Shown here in pieces: positions 16,423-25,290 of a DNA stretch of 64,000 nt. Origin of the DNA: Treponema rectale. Lineage in GTDB: Bacteria; Spirochaetota; Spirochaetia; Treponematales; Treponemataceae. Under the pieces are notes generated by a model that did not search any database, had not been told where the DNA came from, and saw only the letters and a list, made by a program, of their open reading frames with translations. The stretch's first letter is position 1; every line of letters starts with the position of its first letter. The position numbers were made by a program, and so were the translations under genes. The stretch is from the NCBI RefSeq assembly GCF_014202035.1, contig NZ_JACHFR010000001.1, positions 186,001 to 250,000 of the forward strand, given 5' to 3'.

Positions 16423-18171
16423 ATGAAGTTATCTGTAAAACTGCTGGCTTTATGTGCCGGCTTTGCATCACTGGTTTCAGTTACTGCATGTTCTGATTCA
16501 TTCAGGGTAGAGGGAGCGTCGGACACTGTAATCAGCCGATCTGCTCTTTCTGGAGAAAATGGAACTGTAGAAGTTTCAGGTATGAGTAATGGTTCGCTGA
16601 CTGTTTCTTATACTTCGAACCCCCTTTATTATGCACGGCTTTTTGTGTCGGAAGGAAACGGTGCGGGCATCGTTCTTGCAAACTGCGACATGAATTATTC
16701 TAATGGAAAATATACCTATACTCTCAGTCACGGAACTTTTGTAAACGGAGCAAAAATCTATATTTGTGTTTTAATCAATGACGGCACTGAAAAATGTGTT
16801 CCGCAGGGAATTCTTGCTTCTTCAACATCATGGGCTTCTATAATTTATGGCAATGATTCTTCTTCAGGTGGAGCTGCATCTTCAGACATAACTTCTGGTG
16901 GAGTATATACAATCGTTAACAAGGGTAGCGGAAAATCTCTTGACAATGACGGCTGGTCCAAAGATCAGGGAACAAATATTATTCAGTGGGATTTGGGCAG
17001 TAATCAGTCAAATCAGCAGTGGAAGATAGAAAGTACAGGTGACGGATATTATTCGGTTTCAAATATTTATTCGGGATTTGTTCTTGATGTAAATGACTGG
17101 TCTGTTAATAACGGTGGAAACGTTCAGCAGTACGGATATAACAGACAGGCTAATCAGCAGTGGAAAATTGAAAAACTTGATGACGGTACATACAGATTTT
17201 TAAACAGAAATTCAAATCTTGCTCTTGATGTATCAGGAGGTTCTCTTGATAATGGTGCAAATGTTCAGCAGTGGGAATGGAACGGAACTAATGCCCAGAG
17301 ATGGATTGTTTCTTCTACAGGTTCAGTTTCTAGCGGAACAGGTTCCGACGGATCTGGTTCAGGTTCTTCAAATTCAGGCTACATAATGGAAGGAGCTACT
17401 GACGGAAATAGTGTCGGGGGAAATGGATTTTCTTATGTTGCCTATGATAATAATTTTGACACACTTGTATGGAGTGATGAATTTGAAGGCAATTCATTAA
17501 AAAGTGAAAACTGGGTATATGATACAGGTGCCGGCGGATGGGGTAACAGCGAACTTGAAACTTATACTGCAGGCAATAACGTAAAAGTAGCAAATGGTGT
17601 TCTTGATATAGAAGCCAGGGCAGATCTTACTTCAGCTCGTCTTAAGAGTGCCGGAAAAAAACAGTTTCAGTATGGACGCATAGAAGCACGCCTTAAGTGC
17701 AGTCAGGGAACAGGCGCATGGCCTGCATTCTGGATGCTCGGAAACGGATCCTGGCCTTACTGCGGAGAAATCGACATTATGGAACATGCAAACTACGACG
17801 GTTTTGTTTATGAGACCTGTCACTGGAATGGAAACGGTTCGGATACTTCCAGCGGATATAATCATGCCTGGTATGGACTTACAACCAATAACAACTGGTA
17901 TAATAATATTTCAAACCTTGATGTAAGCCAGTGGCATACATATTCGATTGAATGGACCAGCACTCTTATAAAATTCTTCGTTGATAATACTCAGGTTATG
18001 GAAATTGCAATCGGCTCTTCTGCAGGTCCCGGACTTGATGCGTTTAACAAGCCCTTCTATCTTCTTTTGAATTTTGCAATGGGCGGACAGTTTACGGGAA
18101 TTTATAACGCTTCTGCATTTAACGCACTTCCATGGCATATGTACGTTGATTACGTGCGCGTATACCAGTAA
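16423..18171 (+). CDS. Multidomain GH16 beta-1,3-glucanase lipoprotein with CBM56-like and CBM13 modules
   Basis: A 582-residue lipoprotein. The ATG at 16423 follows AGGAGGAAG, and the frame's earlier start at 16345 gives a non-signal extension. Cys23 ends the lipobox. Residues about 46-135 form a beta-sandwich reminiscent of CBM56, a beta-1,3-glucan binder. Residues about 158-297 form a ricin-type beta-trefoil (CBM13) with three QQW/QRW repeats. A Ser/Gly linker (about 298-320) leads to a GH16 domain from 345 on. The signature GEIDIMEH gives nucleophile Glu449, Asp451 and acid/base Glu454. The architecture is that of a surface laminarinase targeted to insoluble glucan. It has its own transcription unit beside the other glucan genes. 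The CBM56 call is the least certain part. Confidence 0.9.
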   Translation: MKLSVKLLALCAGFASLVSVTACSDSFRVEGASDTVISRSALSGENGTVEVSGMSNGSLTVSYTSNPLYYARLFVSEGNGAGIVLANCDMNYSNGKYTYTLSHGTFVNGAKIYICVLINDGTEKCVPQGILASSTSWASIIYGNDSSSGGAASSDITSGGVYTIVNKGSGKSLDNDGWSKDQGTNIIQWDLGSNQSNQQWKIESTGDGYYSVSNIYSGFVLDVNDWSVNNGGNVQQYGYNRQANQQWKIEKLDDGTYRFLNRNSNLALDVSGGSLDNGANVQQWEWNGTNAQRWIVSSTGSVSSGTGSDGSGSGSSNSGYIMEGATDGNSVGGNGFSYVAYDNNFDTLVWSDEFEGNSLKSENWVYDTGAGGWGNSELETYTAGNNVKVANGVLDIEARADLTSARLKSAGKKQFQYGRIEARLKCSQGTGAWPAFWMLGNGSWPYCGEIDIMEHANYDGFVYETCHWNGNGSDTSSGYNHAWYGLTTNNNWYNNISNLDVSQWHTYSIEWTSTLIKFFVDNTQVMEIAIGSSAGPGLDAFNKPFYLLLNFAMGGQFTGIYNASAFNALPWHMYVDYVRVYQ

Positions 18172-18185
18172 TGATTTAAATTACG

Positions 18186-18233
18186 GGAGCAGCATCCGGC
18201 CGGGGTAAGCTCTAATGACTGCTCCTTTAATTT
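18186..18233 (+). terminator. Probable terminator after the CBM13-GH16 gene
   Basis: ggagcag (18186-18192) pairs with ctgctcc (18219-18225) across a 26-base loop region that can fold further (ccggccgg), followed by tttaatttt. Confidence 0.65.
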
Positions 18234-18313
18234 TAAAAACATAATTTTTATTGTTATTACAATTTATTATCACGTAATTTAAGTTTTGATTTAAATTAGG
18301 CTCTTATGATTTT

Positions 18314-18452
18314 AAGCAGATGACCAATAAGTTCAAAAAGTGTCATTTTCGGGCTCGACCCGAAAATCCCCCTGCATGAGATTGCCGCATCAAGTGCGGC
18401 AATGACAGGGTGTCGAGCACGGCAATGACTCATACTTATTGGACAGCTGCTT
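18314..18452. repeat. Mosaic palindromic repeat, copy A
   Basis: Outer arms aagcagatgaccaataagt (18314-18332) and acttattggacagctgctt (18434-18452) are nearly complementary. Inside are two further palindromes: attttcggg..cccgaaaat (18345-18367) and attgccgca..tgcggcaat (18381-18403). A half-copy of the latter (cgagcacggcaatgac) follows. The same pieces recur in copies B and C. It fills most of the 303-base gap between the CBM13-GH16 gene and the next beta-helix gene; the rest is the terminator and an A/T-rich stretch with no visible gene. Confidence 0.85.
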
Positions 18453-18474
18453 ATTTTTTTTATAGGAGTTTAAA

Positions 18475-19980
18475 ATGAAAAAAACTAAGTTTTTTATTAT
18501 GACAGCATTCTGCATGCTGAGTACTTCACTTTTTGTTTTAACAGCTCAGGAAAGTTCCGAAAATGAATTTCCGCCGCCACCTCCTGATGGAGCTGAAATG
18601 GATGAAAACTTCAAGCCTGGAAAAGGAAAGAGACCTGACGGGTTTGGAACAGTTGCAGATGAAAAAGAACCTGAACTTAACGCAGTCAAGTTACTCGCTG
18701 ATAAAGAAAATATTTCAAAAGTAAAGCTAGCTTCAAAGTCAAAGGATGAAAGTGTTGTACTTGCTTCAGATGGAATAAGTGCCTCTTTGACAGATTCAGA
18801 ACTTATAAAGAAAAGCGGAGATACTTCTAACGGGGGCAAGAGTAATTTTTACGGTCTGAATGCAGCGGTTGTTTCAAAAGGCGGCTCATCTCTTGAGTTA
18901 AAAAATGTAAAGATAAAAACAAATGCCGACGGTTCAAACGCAGTTTTTTCTACAGGAGAAAAGTCTCTTATAAAAATTGACGGAATAGAAATCGTAACGG
19001 AAAATAATTCTTCCCGTGGACTTGATGCTACATACGGCGGTACCATTGAAGCAAAAAATGTTAAGATTTCTACAAAGGGTGCTCACTGTGCGGCTTTTGC
19101 CACAGACAGGGGAGAAGGTACCGTTAAAGTGGACAATGGAACTGCAGAGACTGCCGGTGAAGGTTCACCTGTAATTTATTCAACTGGAAACATAAGCGTG
19201 CGCAATCTGACTGGTAAATCAACAGGATCAGAGATTGCAGTTATTGAAGGTAAAAATTCAATCTTGATTCAGGATTCAGAAATTTCTGGAGGAACAAAAT
19301 CCCGCAGGGAAACAGGCTGTGCCGTAATGCTTTATCAGAGTATGAGCGGCGATGCAGGTCAGGGAACTTCTGTCTTTACAAGTGAAAACTCAAGACTGAT
19401 AAGTAATTCTGACGGAGCATTCTTCTATGTAACTAATACCTCGGCAAAAGTAAATTTAAGAAATACGGATATCGTAAATCCGACAGAACTTCTTCTTCAG
19501 GTTTCTAAAAATAATTCAGAAAGGGGCTGGGGAAGAAAAGGTGCAAACGGTGGTACTCTGGAATTTAATTCTGAAAACCAGAAACTCTCAGGTAAAATTA
19601 TCGTTGATTCAATCAGTAAGGCAGATTTGAATTTTAATGCCGGAACAGAATTTAAAGGTTCCATTAATTCAGAAAAAGCCGGTAAGGTAAATTTAAACAT
19701 TTCAAAAAAAGCTGTGGTTGAACTTACAGATAATTCTTATGTAAACATTCTTTCTGATGAAGCTGCAGATTTTTCAAACATAAAATCCAACGGTTATACG
19801 CTGTTTTACAATAAGAATGCAGAAGAAAATAAGGCTCTCGGAAATAAAGTCATCAATCTTAAAGACGGAGGAAAAATCATCGGAATTGAAATGACTTTTG
19901 AAGAACCAAAGGCAGAAGAAGGAAAAAAGCCTGGCAGACCAGGTAAGCCTCCTGCAGGAAAAGGACCTTCAAAAAAATAA
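18475..19980 (+). CDS. Secreted beta-helix surface protein with proline-rich N- and C-termini
   Basis: A 501-residue exported protein of unknown function. Residues 1-24 form a type I signal peptide (ending LTA). A Pro-rich segment (PPPPPDG) follows, and then about 400 residues of short beta-strand units resembling a right-handed beta-helix (LELKNVKIKTN, GGTIEAKNVKISTKG, SRLISNSDGAFFYV). The C-terminus is again rich in Pro, Gly and Lys. No enzymatic motif stands out. Comparable proteins in gut bacteria are annotated as adhesin-like or carbohydrate-binding. Ribosome site AGGAG. It is flanked by mosaic repeats, which separate it from the glucan locus, so functional linkage to that locus is uncertain. 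Confidence 0.75.
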   Translation: MKKTKFFIMTAFCMLSTSLFVLTAQESSENEFPPPPPDGAEMDENFKPGKGKRPDGFGTVADEKEPELNAVKLLADKENISKVKLASKSKDESVVLASDGISASLTDSELIKKSGDTSNGGKSNFYGLNAAVVSKGGSSLELKNVKIKTNADGSNAVFSTGEKSLIKIDGIEIVTENNSSRGLDATYGGTIEAKNVKISTKGAHCAAFATDRGEGTVKVDNGTAETAGEGSPVIYSTGNISVRNLTGKSTGSEIAVIEGKNSILIQDSEISGGTKSRRETGCAVMLYQSMSGDAGQGTSVFTSENSRLISNSDGAFFYVTNTSAKVNLRNTDIVNPTELLLQVSKNNSERGWGRKGANGGTLEFNSENQKLSGKIIVDSISKADLNFNAGTEFKGSINSEKAGKVNLNISKKAVVELTDNSYVNILSDEAADFSNIKSNGYTLFYNKNAEENKALGNKVINLKDGGKIIGIEMTFEEPKAEEGKKPGRPGKPPAGKGPSKK

Positions 19981-20001
19981 ATAAGGCGTGTGCGTTTAAG
20001 A

Positions 20002-20107
20002 AAAGGGGATGTCCAAAAAGTATCGTCATGCTGAACTTGATTCAGCATCTACACTAGGATGAAGTTCGGAATGACACCAGGAAGTAAACTTATTGGACAT
20101 CCCCTTT
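20002..20107. repeat. Mosaic palindromic repeat, copy B
   Basis: Outer arms aaaggggatgtcc..aaagt (20002-20021) and acttattggacatcccctt (20088-20106) pair over at least 12 bases. The core is a different palindrome, atgctgaa-cttga-ttcagcat (20028-20048), followed by gaagttcggaatgacacc. It shares the acttattgg terminus with copies A and C but carries a different cassette. The G/C arms followed by T may also terminate transcription of the upstream gene. Confidence 0.85.
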
Positions 20108-20123
20108 CATGGAAGAAACTTCG

Positions 20124-20152
20124 CTGACAAAAAAACTCCTTTGCTGTATACT
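20124..20152 (+). promoter_or_regulatory. thyX promoter, leaderless arrangement
   Basis: CTGACA (20124-20129), 17 bases, TATACT (20147-20152), then only six bases to the ATG at 20159. The expected start of transcription coincides with the start codon, and no ribosome site is present. Confidence 0.8.
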
Positions 20153-20158
20153 TTCCTA

Positions 20159-20869
20159 ATGATTGAAGTTTTAAATATTACGGAAAAAAATCCACTTGAA
20201 CATATTGGTATGGTTGCCGGAATCTGCTGGAACAGTCCGGTTGATAATCCGGAAAAAAACAGAAAGCGTGCAGTAAGCTGCATTAATTCCGGTCATGGAA
20301 GAGTAATGGAATATGCTGGTGCAGAACTTGTTATTTCAGGATATTCTGCAAGATGTATCCGTGAACTTTATACCCATATAATCGGAACGACCCGCCTTCA
20401 GGAAAGTACCCGCTACGTTAACATGGAAGACTTTAAGTATTACGTACCGGCTACAGTAGAATCTGAGAAACAGAAAGCAACATACAAAGAATGCATGTCT
20501 TCTATTGCAGAAAGTTATTCTTCACTTATAGAAAGCGGAGTATCAAAAGAAGATGCTGCAAATCTCCTTCCTCTGGGAATGGATACAAAAATCGTTTTAA
20601 AAATAAATCTTCGTGCTCTCATTCATTTTATGGAGATGAGGCTTTGTACCAGAGCATATAAAGAAATCAGGGCGCTGTCAGCTGAATTAAAAAAAGTTCT
20701 GTCTGAATATTCTGAAGAATGGAAGTTTATAGCTGATAATTATTTTCTTCCAAAATGTGAAGCAGCCGGTTTCTGTATTGAAGAAAAATGCTGCGGAAGA
20801 AAACCTAAAAAGTCTGACATAGTTATTATTTCAAAAGAAGAATACGAAGCCTTAAAATCAGGAAAATAA
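20159..20869 (+). CDS. thyX: Flavin-dependent thymidylate synthase ThyX
   Basis: Makes dTMP from dUMP with methylenetetrahydrofolate, FAD and NADPH; cytoplasmic homotetramer. The protein is 236 residues from the ATG at 20159; the longer frame from 20093 would begin inside the repeat and upstream of the promoter. The family signature appears in a variant form, YTHIIGTTRLQESTRYVN, at residues 71-88. Classical enzymes have RHR ahead of the SxRY part; here the RHR positions are not conserved while TRLQ.STRY is. The C-terminal tail is Cys/Lys-rich (ECCGRKPKK-like), possibly a small metal or nucleic-acid contact. It is a single-gene unit between repeat copies B and C. Confidence 0.88.
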   Translation: MIEVLNITEKNPLEHIGMVAGICWNSPVDNPEKNRKRAVSCINSGHGRVMEYAGAELVISGYSARCIRELYTHIIGTTRLQESTRYVNMEDFKYYVPATVESEKQKATYKECMSSIAESYSSLIESGVSKEDAANLLPLGMDTKIVLKINLRALIHFMEMRLCTRAYKEIRALSAELKKVLSEYSEEWKFIADNYFLPKCEAAGFCIEEKCCGRKPKKSDIVIISKEEYEALKSGK

Positions 20870-20884
20870 AGATAATTAAAGATA

Positions 20885-21127
20885 AAAAAAACGGGGATGT
20901 CTAAAAAGTTCAAAAAATGTCATTTTTGGGCTGTCAACAACTTTTTATAAGTGTCATTTTCGGGCGCGACCCGAAAATCTATTTAATTAGAATACGTCTG
21001 GTCAAGGCACGCTTCGCTTAAAGCCTTGACACAGCCGTTTTTAGGTTTTGTATTAAACCCTAAATACAAGAGATTGCCGTGTCGAGCACGGCAATGACTC
21101 GTACTTATTGGTCATCCCCGTTTTTTT
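20885..21127. repeat. Mosaic palindromic repeat, copy C (longest)
   Basis: Outer arms aaaaaaacggggatgtc..aaaagt (20885-20909) and acttattggtcatccccgtt.. (21103-21127) pair strongly. Inside are attttcggg..cccgaaaat (20956-20978), gtcaaggc..gccttgac (21001-21030), a ttaggttt/aaaccctaa stem (21041-21063) and attgccgtg..cacggcaat (21073-21095). The leading motif gttcaaaaa.tgtcattttt occurs twice, which suggests insertion or duplication inside an older copy. The outer arm with T tracts on both sides can terminate both thyX and leuS transcripts. Confidence 0.85.
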
Positions 21128-21133
21128 ACCGGT

Positions 21134-23680
21134 TTATTTTGCTACGATGTTTACGAGTTTGTCTTTAACGACAATTACTTTTGCAATAGTCTTGCCTTCT
21201 GTAAACTTTTTATAGCCTTCAGTTTCAGAAGCCATTTTCTTAAGGGTTTCATCGTCTGTTCCCGGAGCAGCAGAGAATTTGTCCCTGAGCTTTCCGTTAA
21301 TCATTACGACGATTTCCTTAGAATCTTCCTTACAGAATTCTTCACTGAATACAGGCCATTTTGCATAGGCATTTGATTCTTTGTGTCCAAGTTTTTCCCA
21401 GAGTTCTTCACCAAGGTGAGGAGCATAAGGAGAAAGCATAAGTACAAAGCCTTCCCACATTGCCTTAGGAAGGGAATCAAATTTAGAGCATTCGTTTATG
21501 AAAATCATCATCTGGCTTATAGCTGTGTTGAAGTCAAGATTTTCTGTGTCTCTGGTAACTTTAGCAACTGTTTTTGCATAAGTTTTGCGGAGGGCTGCAA
21601 GAGCCTTGTCTTCAATTTTTCCGGTTATATCAATATCCGTAAGCGGCTTTTCAGAAATGCTCCATACCTTATCAAGGAAGCGGTTGATTCCGATAAGTCC
21701 CTGTGTGTTCCATGGTTTAGAAACTGTAAGCGGACCCATGAACATTTCATACATACGTACGCTGTCTGCCCCGTAGTTCTGAATCATTTCATCTGGATTG
21801 ACAACGTTTTTAAGGGACTTGGACATTTTTGCAATTACCCGTTCAAGTTCTTCCCCGTCATCCTTTGCGTAATACTTACCGTCTCTTTCTTCAACTGCAT
21901 CTACGGCAACAAGAGACTTTGATTTTCTCTGGAATGCAAATGAAGTAATCATTCCCTGGTTGATAAGGCGCTGGAAAGGTTCTTTTGTAGAAACTACTCC
22001 AAGATCGTAAAGAACTTTGTGCCAGAATCTTGCATAAAGAAGATGAAGAACGGCATGTTCTGCACCTCCAACATAAAGGTCTACCGGCATCCAGTAAGAT
22101 TCTTTTGCCTTGTCACAGAAAGTTTTTTCGTTTGAAGGATCAATATAACGCAGGTAATACCAGCAGCTTCCTGCCCACTGAGGCATTGTGTTGGTTTCCC
22201 GCTTTGCATCCTTACCGCATTTAGGACACTTGCAGTTTACCCAGGAATCAATTCCTGCAAGAGGAGATTCTCCTGTTCCTGTCGGCTGGTAGGTTTTTAC
22301 ATTCGGCAGTTCAAGAGGAAGTTCTTCTTCCGGTACAGGAACTGTTCCACAGTCAGGACAGTGTACCAGAGGAATTGGTTCACCCCAGTATCTCTGACGG
22401 CTGAATACCCAGTCCCTGAGTTTGTAATTTACTGCTTTTTTACCGATTCCTTTTTCTGCAAGGAATTCAAGCATTTTTGCAATGGCGTCTTTTTTGTTAA
22501 GCCCGTCAAGGAATTCTGAGTTTACGTGAATGCCGTCTTCCGTCCAGGCCTGAGTCTGAACGTCAACTTCTGATTTAAGAACTTCGATTATAGGAAGATT
22601 GAATTTTTTAGCAAATTCCCAGTCACGGGTATCATGGGCAGGAACCGCCATGATTGCACCGGTTCCGTAAGAAATGAGTACGTAGTCTGCAACCCAGATA
22701 GGAATAAGTTTTCCGTTTACAGGATTGATGGCATAGCTTCCTGAGAAAACGCCGGTCTTGTCTTTTGCAAGGTCAGTGCGTTCAAGATCAGATTTTTTTG
22801 CTGCCTGCTCACGGTAAGCTTTTACTGCATCTGCCTGTTCTGGTGTGGTGAGTTTTTCAATCATCGGGTGTTCAGGAGAAACAACCATATAGGTTGCACC
22901 GAACAGGGTATCACATCTTGTTGTATAAACTGTAAGGGTTGTGTCTGTAGCTTTTCCGTCTTTGTCTGCAACTGTAAAGTTTACTTCAGCACCTTCTGAT
23001 TTTCCGATCCAGTTTTTCTGCATGAGTTTAACGCTTTCCGGCCAGTCAAGTCCGTCAAGGTCTTCAATAAGGCGTTCTGCATAAGCCGTGATTTTTAAAA
23101 TCCACTGGCGGATTGTTTTATGTGTTACCTGTGCACCGCAGCGGTCGCAGTGACCTTCCTTTACTTCTTCATTTGCGAGACCTGTAAGACAGCTCGGACA
23201 CCAGTTGATAGGAGTTTCAGCTTCATAGGCAAGTCCCTTCTTATAGAGCTGAAGGAAAATCCACTGAGTCCATTTGTAATAGTCAGGAGTACATGTACGG
23301 ATTTCCCTATCCCAGTCATAGCTGAATCCAAGAGCTTTTATCTGCTGTGTAAAGTGTTCAATGTTTGCATTGGTTGTGGTCGCAGGATGAGTTCCTGTCT
23401 TGATGGCATAGTTTTCTGCCGGAAGACCGAATGCGTCATATCCCATCGGATGAAGGACGTTATATCCGTTCATGCGCAGGTAGCGGCACCAGATGTCAGT
23501 TGCAGTATATCCTTCCGGATGACCTACATGAAGTCCGGCTCCGCTCGGGTAAGGGAACATATCGAGTACGTAACGTCTTTTTTCTTTAGGAACATCAGCA
23601 TTTTCTGTTGTTTTGAATGTTTTGTGTTCATCCCAGTATTTTTGCCATTTAGGTTCTATGTTTTTGAATGGATAAGGCAT
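21134..23680 (-). CDS. leuS: Leucyl-tRNA synthetase
   Basis: Charges tRNA-Leu; class I synthetase of 848 residues, a normal bacterial length. The HIGH motif appears as HVGH at residues 51-54 and the KMSKS loop as AKMSKSLKN near 615-623. Between them are the zinc-type cysteine pairs (WCPSC, CDRCG) and the CP1 editing domain with its threonine-rich region ([16 protein letters not shown]). The anticodon-binding domain follows and the end is [10 protein letters not shown]. Start has AGGAGA at the proper spacing and a visible promoter upstream. It is a single-gene unit, ended by the outer hairpin of repeat copy C. Confidence 0.98.
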   Translation of the reverse strand: MPYPFKNIEPKWQKYWDEHKTFKTTENADVPKEKRRYVLDMFPYPSGAGLHVGHPEGYTATDIWCRYLRMNGYNVLHPMGYDAFGLPAENYAIKTGTHPATTTNANIEHFTQQIKALGFSYDWDREIRTCTPDYYKWTQWIFLQLYKKGLAYEAETPINWCPSCLTGLANEEVKEGHCDRCGAQVTHKTIRQWILKITAYAERLIEDLDGLDWPESVKLMQKNWIGKSEGAEVNFTVADKDGKATDTTLTVYTTRCDTLFGATYMVVSPEHPMIEKLTTPEQADAVKAYREQAAKKSDLERTDLAKDKTGVFSGSYAINPVNGKLIPIWVADYVLISYGTGAIMAVPAHDTRDWEFAKKFNLPIIEVLKSEVDVQTQAWTEDGIHVNSEFLDGLNKKDAIAKMLEFLAEKGIGKKAVNYKLRDWVFSRQRYWGEPIPLVHCPDCGTVPVPEEELPLELPNVKTYQPTGTGESPLAGIDSWVNCKCPKCGKDAKRETNTMPQWAGSCWYYLRYIDPSNEKTFCDKAKESYWMPVDLYVGGAEHAVLHLLYARFWHKVLYDLGVVSTKEPFQRLINQGMITSFAFQRKSKSLVAVDAVEERDGKYYAKDDGEELERVIAKMSKSLKNVVNPDEMIQNYGADSVRMYEMFMGPLTVSKPWNTQGLIGINRFLDKVWSISEKPLTDIDITGKIEDKALAALRKTYAKTVAKVTRDTENLDFNTAISQMMIFINECSKFDSLPKAMWEGFVLMLSPYAPHLGEELWEKLGHKESNAYAKWPVFSEEFCKEDSKEIVVMINGKLRDKFSAAPGTDDETLKKMASETEGYKKFTEGKTIAKVIVVKDKLVNIVAK

Positions 23681-23709
23681 TATTCATCTCCTGAAAAAAT
23701 ATGATGAAT

Positions 23710-23738
23710 ATATTATCACTTTTTTAATGCCGTGTCAT
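23710..23738 (-). promoter_or_regulatory. leuS promoter
   Basis: On the minus strand ATGACA (23738-23733), 17 bases, TAATAT (23715-23710). Here the leader is about 23 bases and includes AGGAGA, in contrast with the leaderless arrangement of other genes in the window. Confidence 0.65.
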
Positions 23739-23751
23739 TCTTTGCCGGCTT

Positions 23752-25107
23752 TTATCGCGTCAAATCTTTTACCCATTTATATTTTCTGTAATGATGAAGG
23801 ACCCATGGAATTTTTCCTACTTCATCAAGACAGGTGCAGGCATAAATTAAAAGTATGGGCCAGTTGAACAGGAAGGTTCCGGCTGCTGCAAGAGGTACTG
23901 CAATTCCCCACATGCATACTGCAAGGGAATATACGTCAAAGAGCGTATCTCCTCCGCAGTCAAAGATTCCGTTGATGAGAATAGAATTGACTGTCCTTCC
24001 GATCATGTATACCGCCATGATGATCATCATTCCTATAAGAAGTTTTCTTGCTTCAGGGGTAAGCCTTACAAAATCAAGAACAAGAGGGGTAAGGGCAAGC
24101 ATTATTGCCGTAGAAGCAAATCCAAAAACAAATGCTATTATCAGCAGTCTGTCTCCGTAAGATTTTCCTTTTTCAAGTTCTCCAGCCCCCAGCTGTGTTC
24201 CCACAAGAATTCCTCCTCCGGAAGCAAGTCCGTTACAGAAACAGCATACAAGATCACGGACGACACTGGCTACAGAATTGGCTGCTGCTGCGTCCTTTCC
24301 TAAGTGGCCCATGAAGGCTGTATAGGAAGTAAAACCGGTTCCCCAGAACAATGATGCTCCTAAAAGGGGCAGGGTGCATTTTGCAAAATCTTTTTCCAGC
24401 ACTTTATTGAATGTAAACAGTTTTCTGTAATCCGGTGCGACGAATTCTTTCTTAAAGGAAGCTCCAACGCTCCATACAAGTTCAACAATTCTTGAAATCA
24501 AAGTTGCAAGGGCGGCTCCCCTTACATTCATTTTTTCAAATCCAAAAAGTCCGAAGATGAATACGGCATTGAGAAAAATATTGAGTATTACGGTTCCTGC
24601 ACTTATCTTTGCAGTTTCAAAAGCATGGTCCGTAATTTTCATCATTGCAAGATAGCACTGGGATACTCCCGTAATAAGGTAAGACCAGGCTGCAATCCTG
24701 AGGTAGCCCGCTCCGATTTTAATAAGTTCAGGTTCATTCGTAAAAATGAGCATAAGGTTTTCCGGAAAGAATTCACACAGAACGAAAAATATAATGCAGG
24801 TAATGCTGTTTATCCTGATGCTTATAAGGAATATATCATTAAGGGATTTAAAGTCATTTTTACCGAAGTACTGGGCTCCTAAAATAGATTCAGCACCGAT
24901 TACTGCAAATACAATCATGTTCTGGATGAACTGAATCTGTGTTGCCAGAGAAACGGCAGACATCATGTTCTGTTCAACATTGCCAAGCATGATGGCATCG
25001 CAGGCTGCTACTGCAGAAAGCATAAGGCTCTGGAATGCAATGGGAAGTGCCAGCTTAAAAAGCTTGTGAAGGAATTCATGTTCAAAAACATCATTAAGTT
25101 TAGTCAT
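23752..25107 (-). CDS. MATE-family multidrug/metabolite efflux protein
   Basis: Integral membrane antiporter of 451 residues with about twelve hydrophobic segments in two similar halves, as in the MATE (NorM/DinF) family. Recognisable parts are LALPIAFQSLMLSAVAACDAIMLG near the N-terminus (usually containing the cation-linked Asp) and GTQLGAGELEKG in the second half. Members export cationic drugs or metabolites using sodium or proton gradients; substrate cannot be read from sequence. The upstream region has no Shine-Dalgarno; a weak TGCTAAGAA lies six bases before the ATG. It is transcribed toward leuS, but the 71-base gap carries the leuS promoter, so the two are probably separate units. Confidence 0.93.
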   Translation of the reverse strand: MTKLNDVFEHEFLHKLFKLALPIAFQSLMLSAVAACDAIMLGNVEQNMMSAVSLATQIQFIQNMIVFAVIGAESILGAQYFGKNDFKSLNDIFLISIRINSITCIIFFVLCEFFPENLMLIFTNEPELIKIGAGYLRIAAWSYLITGVSQCYLAMMKITDHAFETAKISAGTVILNIFLNAVFIFGLFGFEKMNVRGAALATLISRIVELVWSVGASFKKEFVAPDYRKLFTFNKVLEKDFAKCTLPLLGASLFWGTGFTSYTAFMGHLGKDAAAANSVASVVRDLVCCFCNGLASGGGILVGTQLGAGELEKGKSYGDRLLIIAFVFGFASTAIMLALTPLVLDFVRLTPEARKLLIGMMIIMAVYMIGRTVNSILINGIFDCGGDTLFDVYSLAVCMWGIAVPLAAAGTFLFNWPILLIYACTCLDEVGKIPWVLHHYRKYKWVKDLTR

Positions 25108-25231
25108 GTCTATTTCTTAGCATGGAGATAAAAAAAAATAAAGGGAGAAAATATTTTTTTTATTCAGGTAAAACGGAGATTTGACAACTGATTATATGGG
25201 AACTGCATTTTTTTAAGACCTGTTTTTTTTA

Positions 25232-25260
25232 TTTACATTTCTTTTTATGGGCTTTATTAT
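25232..25260 (+). promoter_or_regulatory. Promoter of the LamG-like protein gene
   Basis: TTTACA (25232-25237), 17 bases, TATTAT (25255-25260). The leader of about 24 bases includes AAAGGTGG. Confidence 0.7.
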
Positions 25261-25290
25261 AGAACAAAAGAGAAATAAAAGGTGGTTCTT

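Noticed and set aside
18172-21133. Insertion sequence or transposon remnants explaining the palindromes
   Set aside because: No transposase fragment, no target-site duplication that I can identify, and the arms differ between copies.
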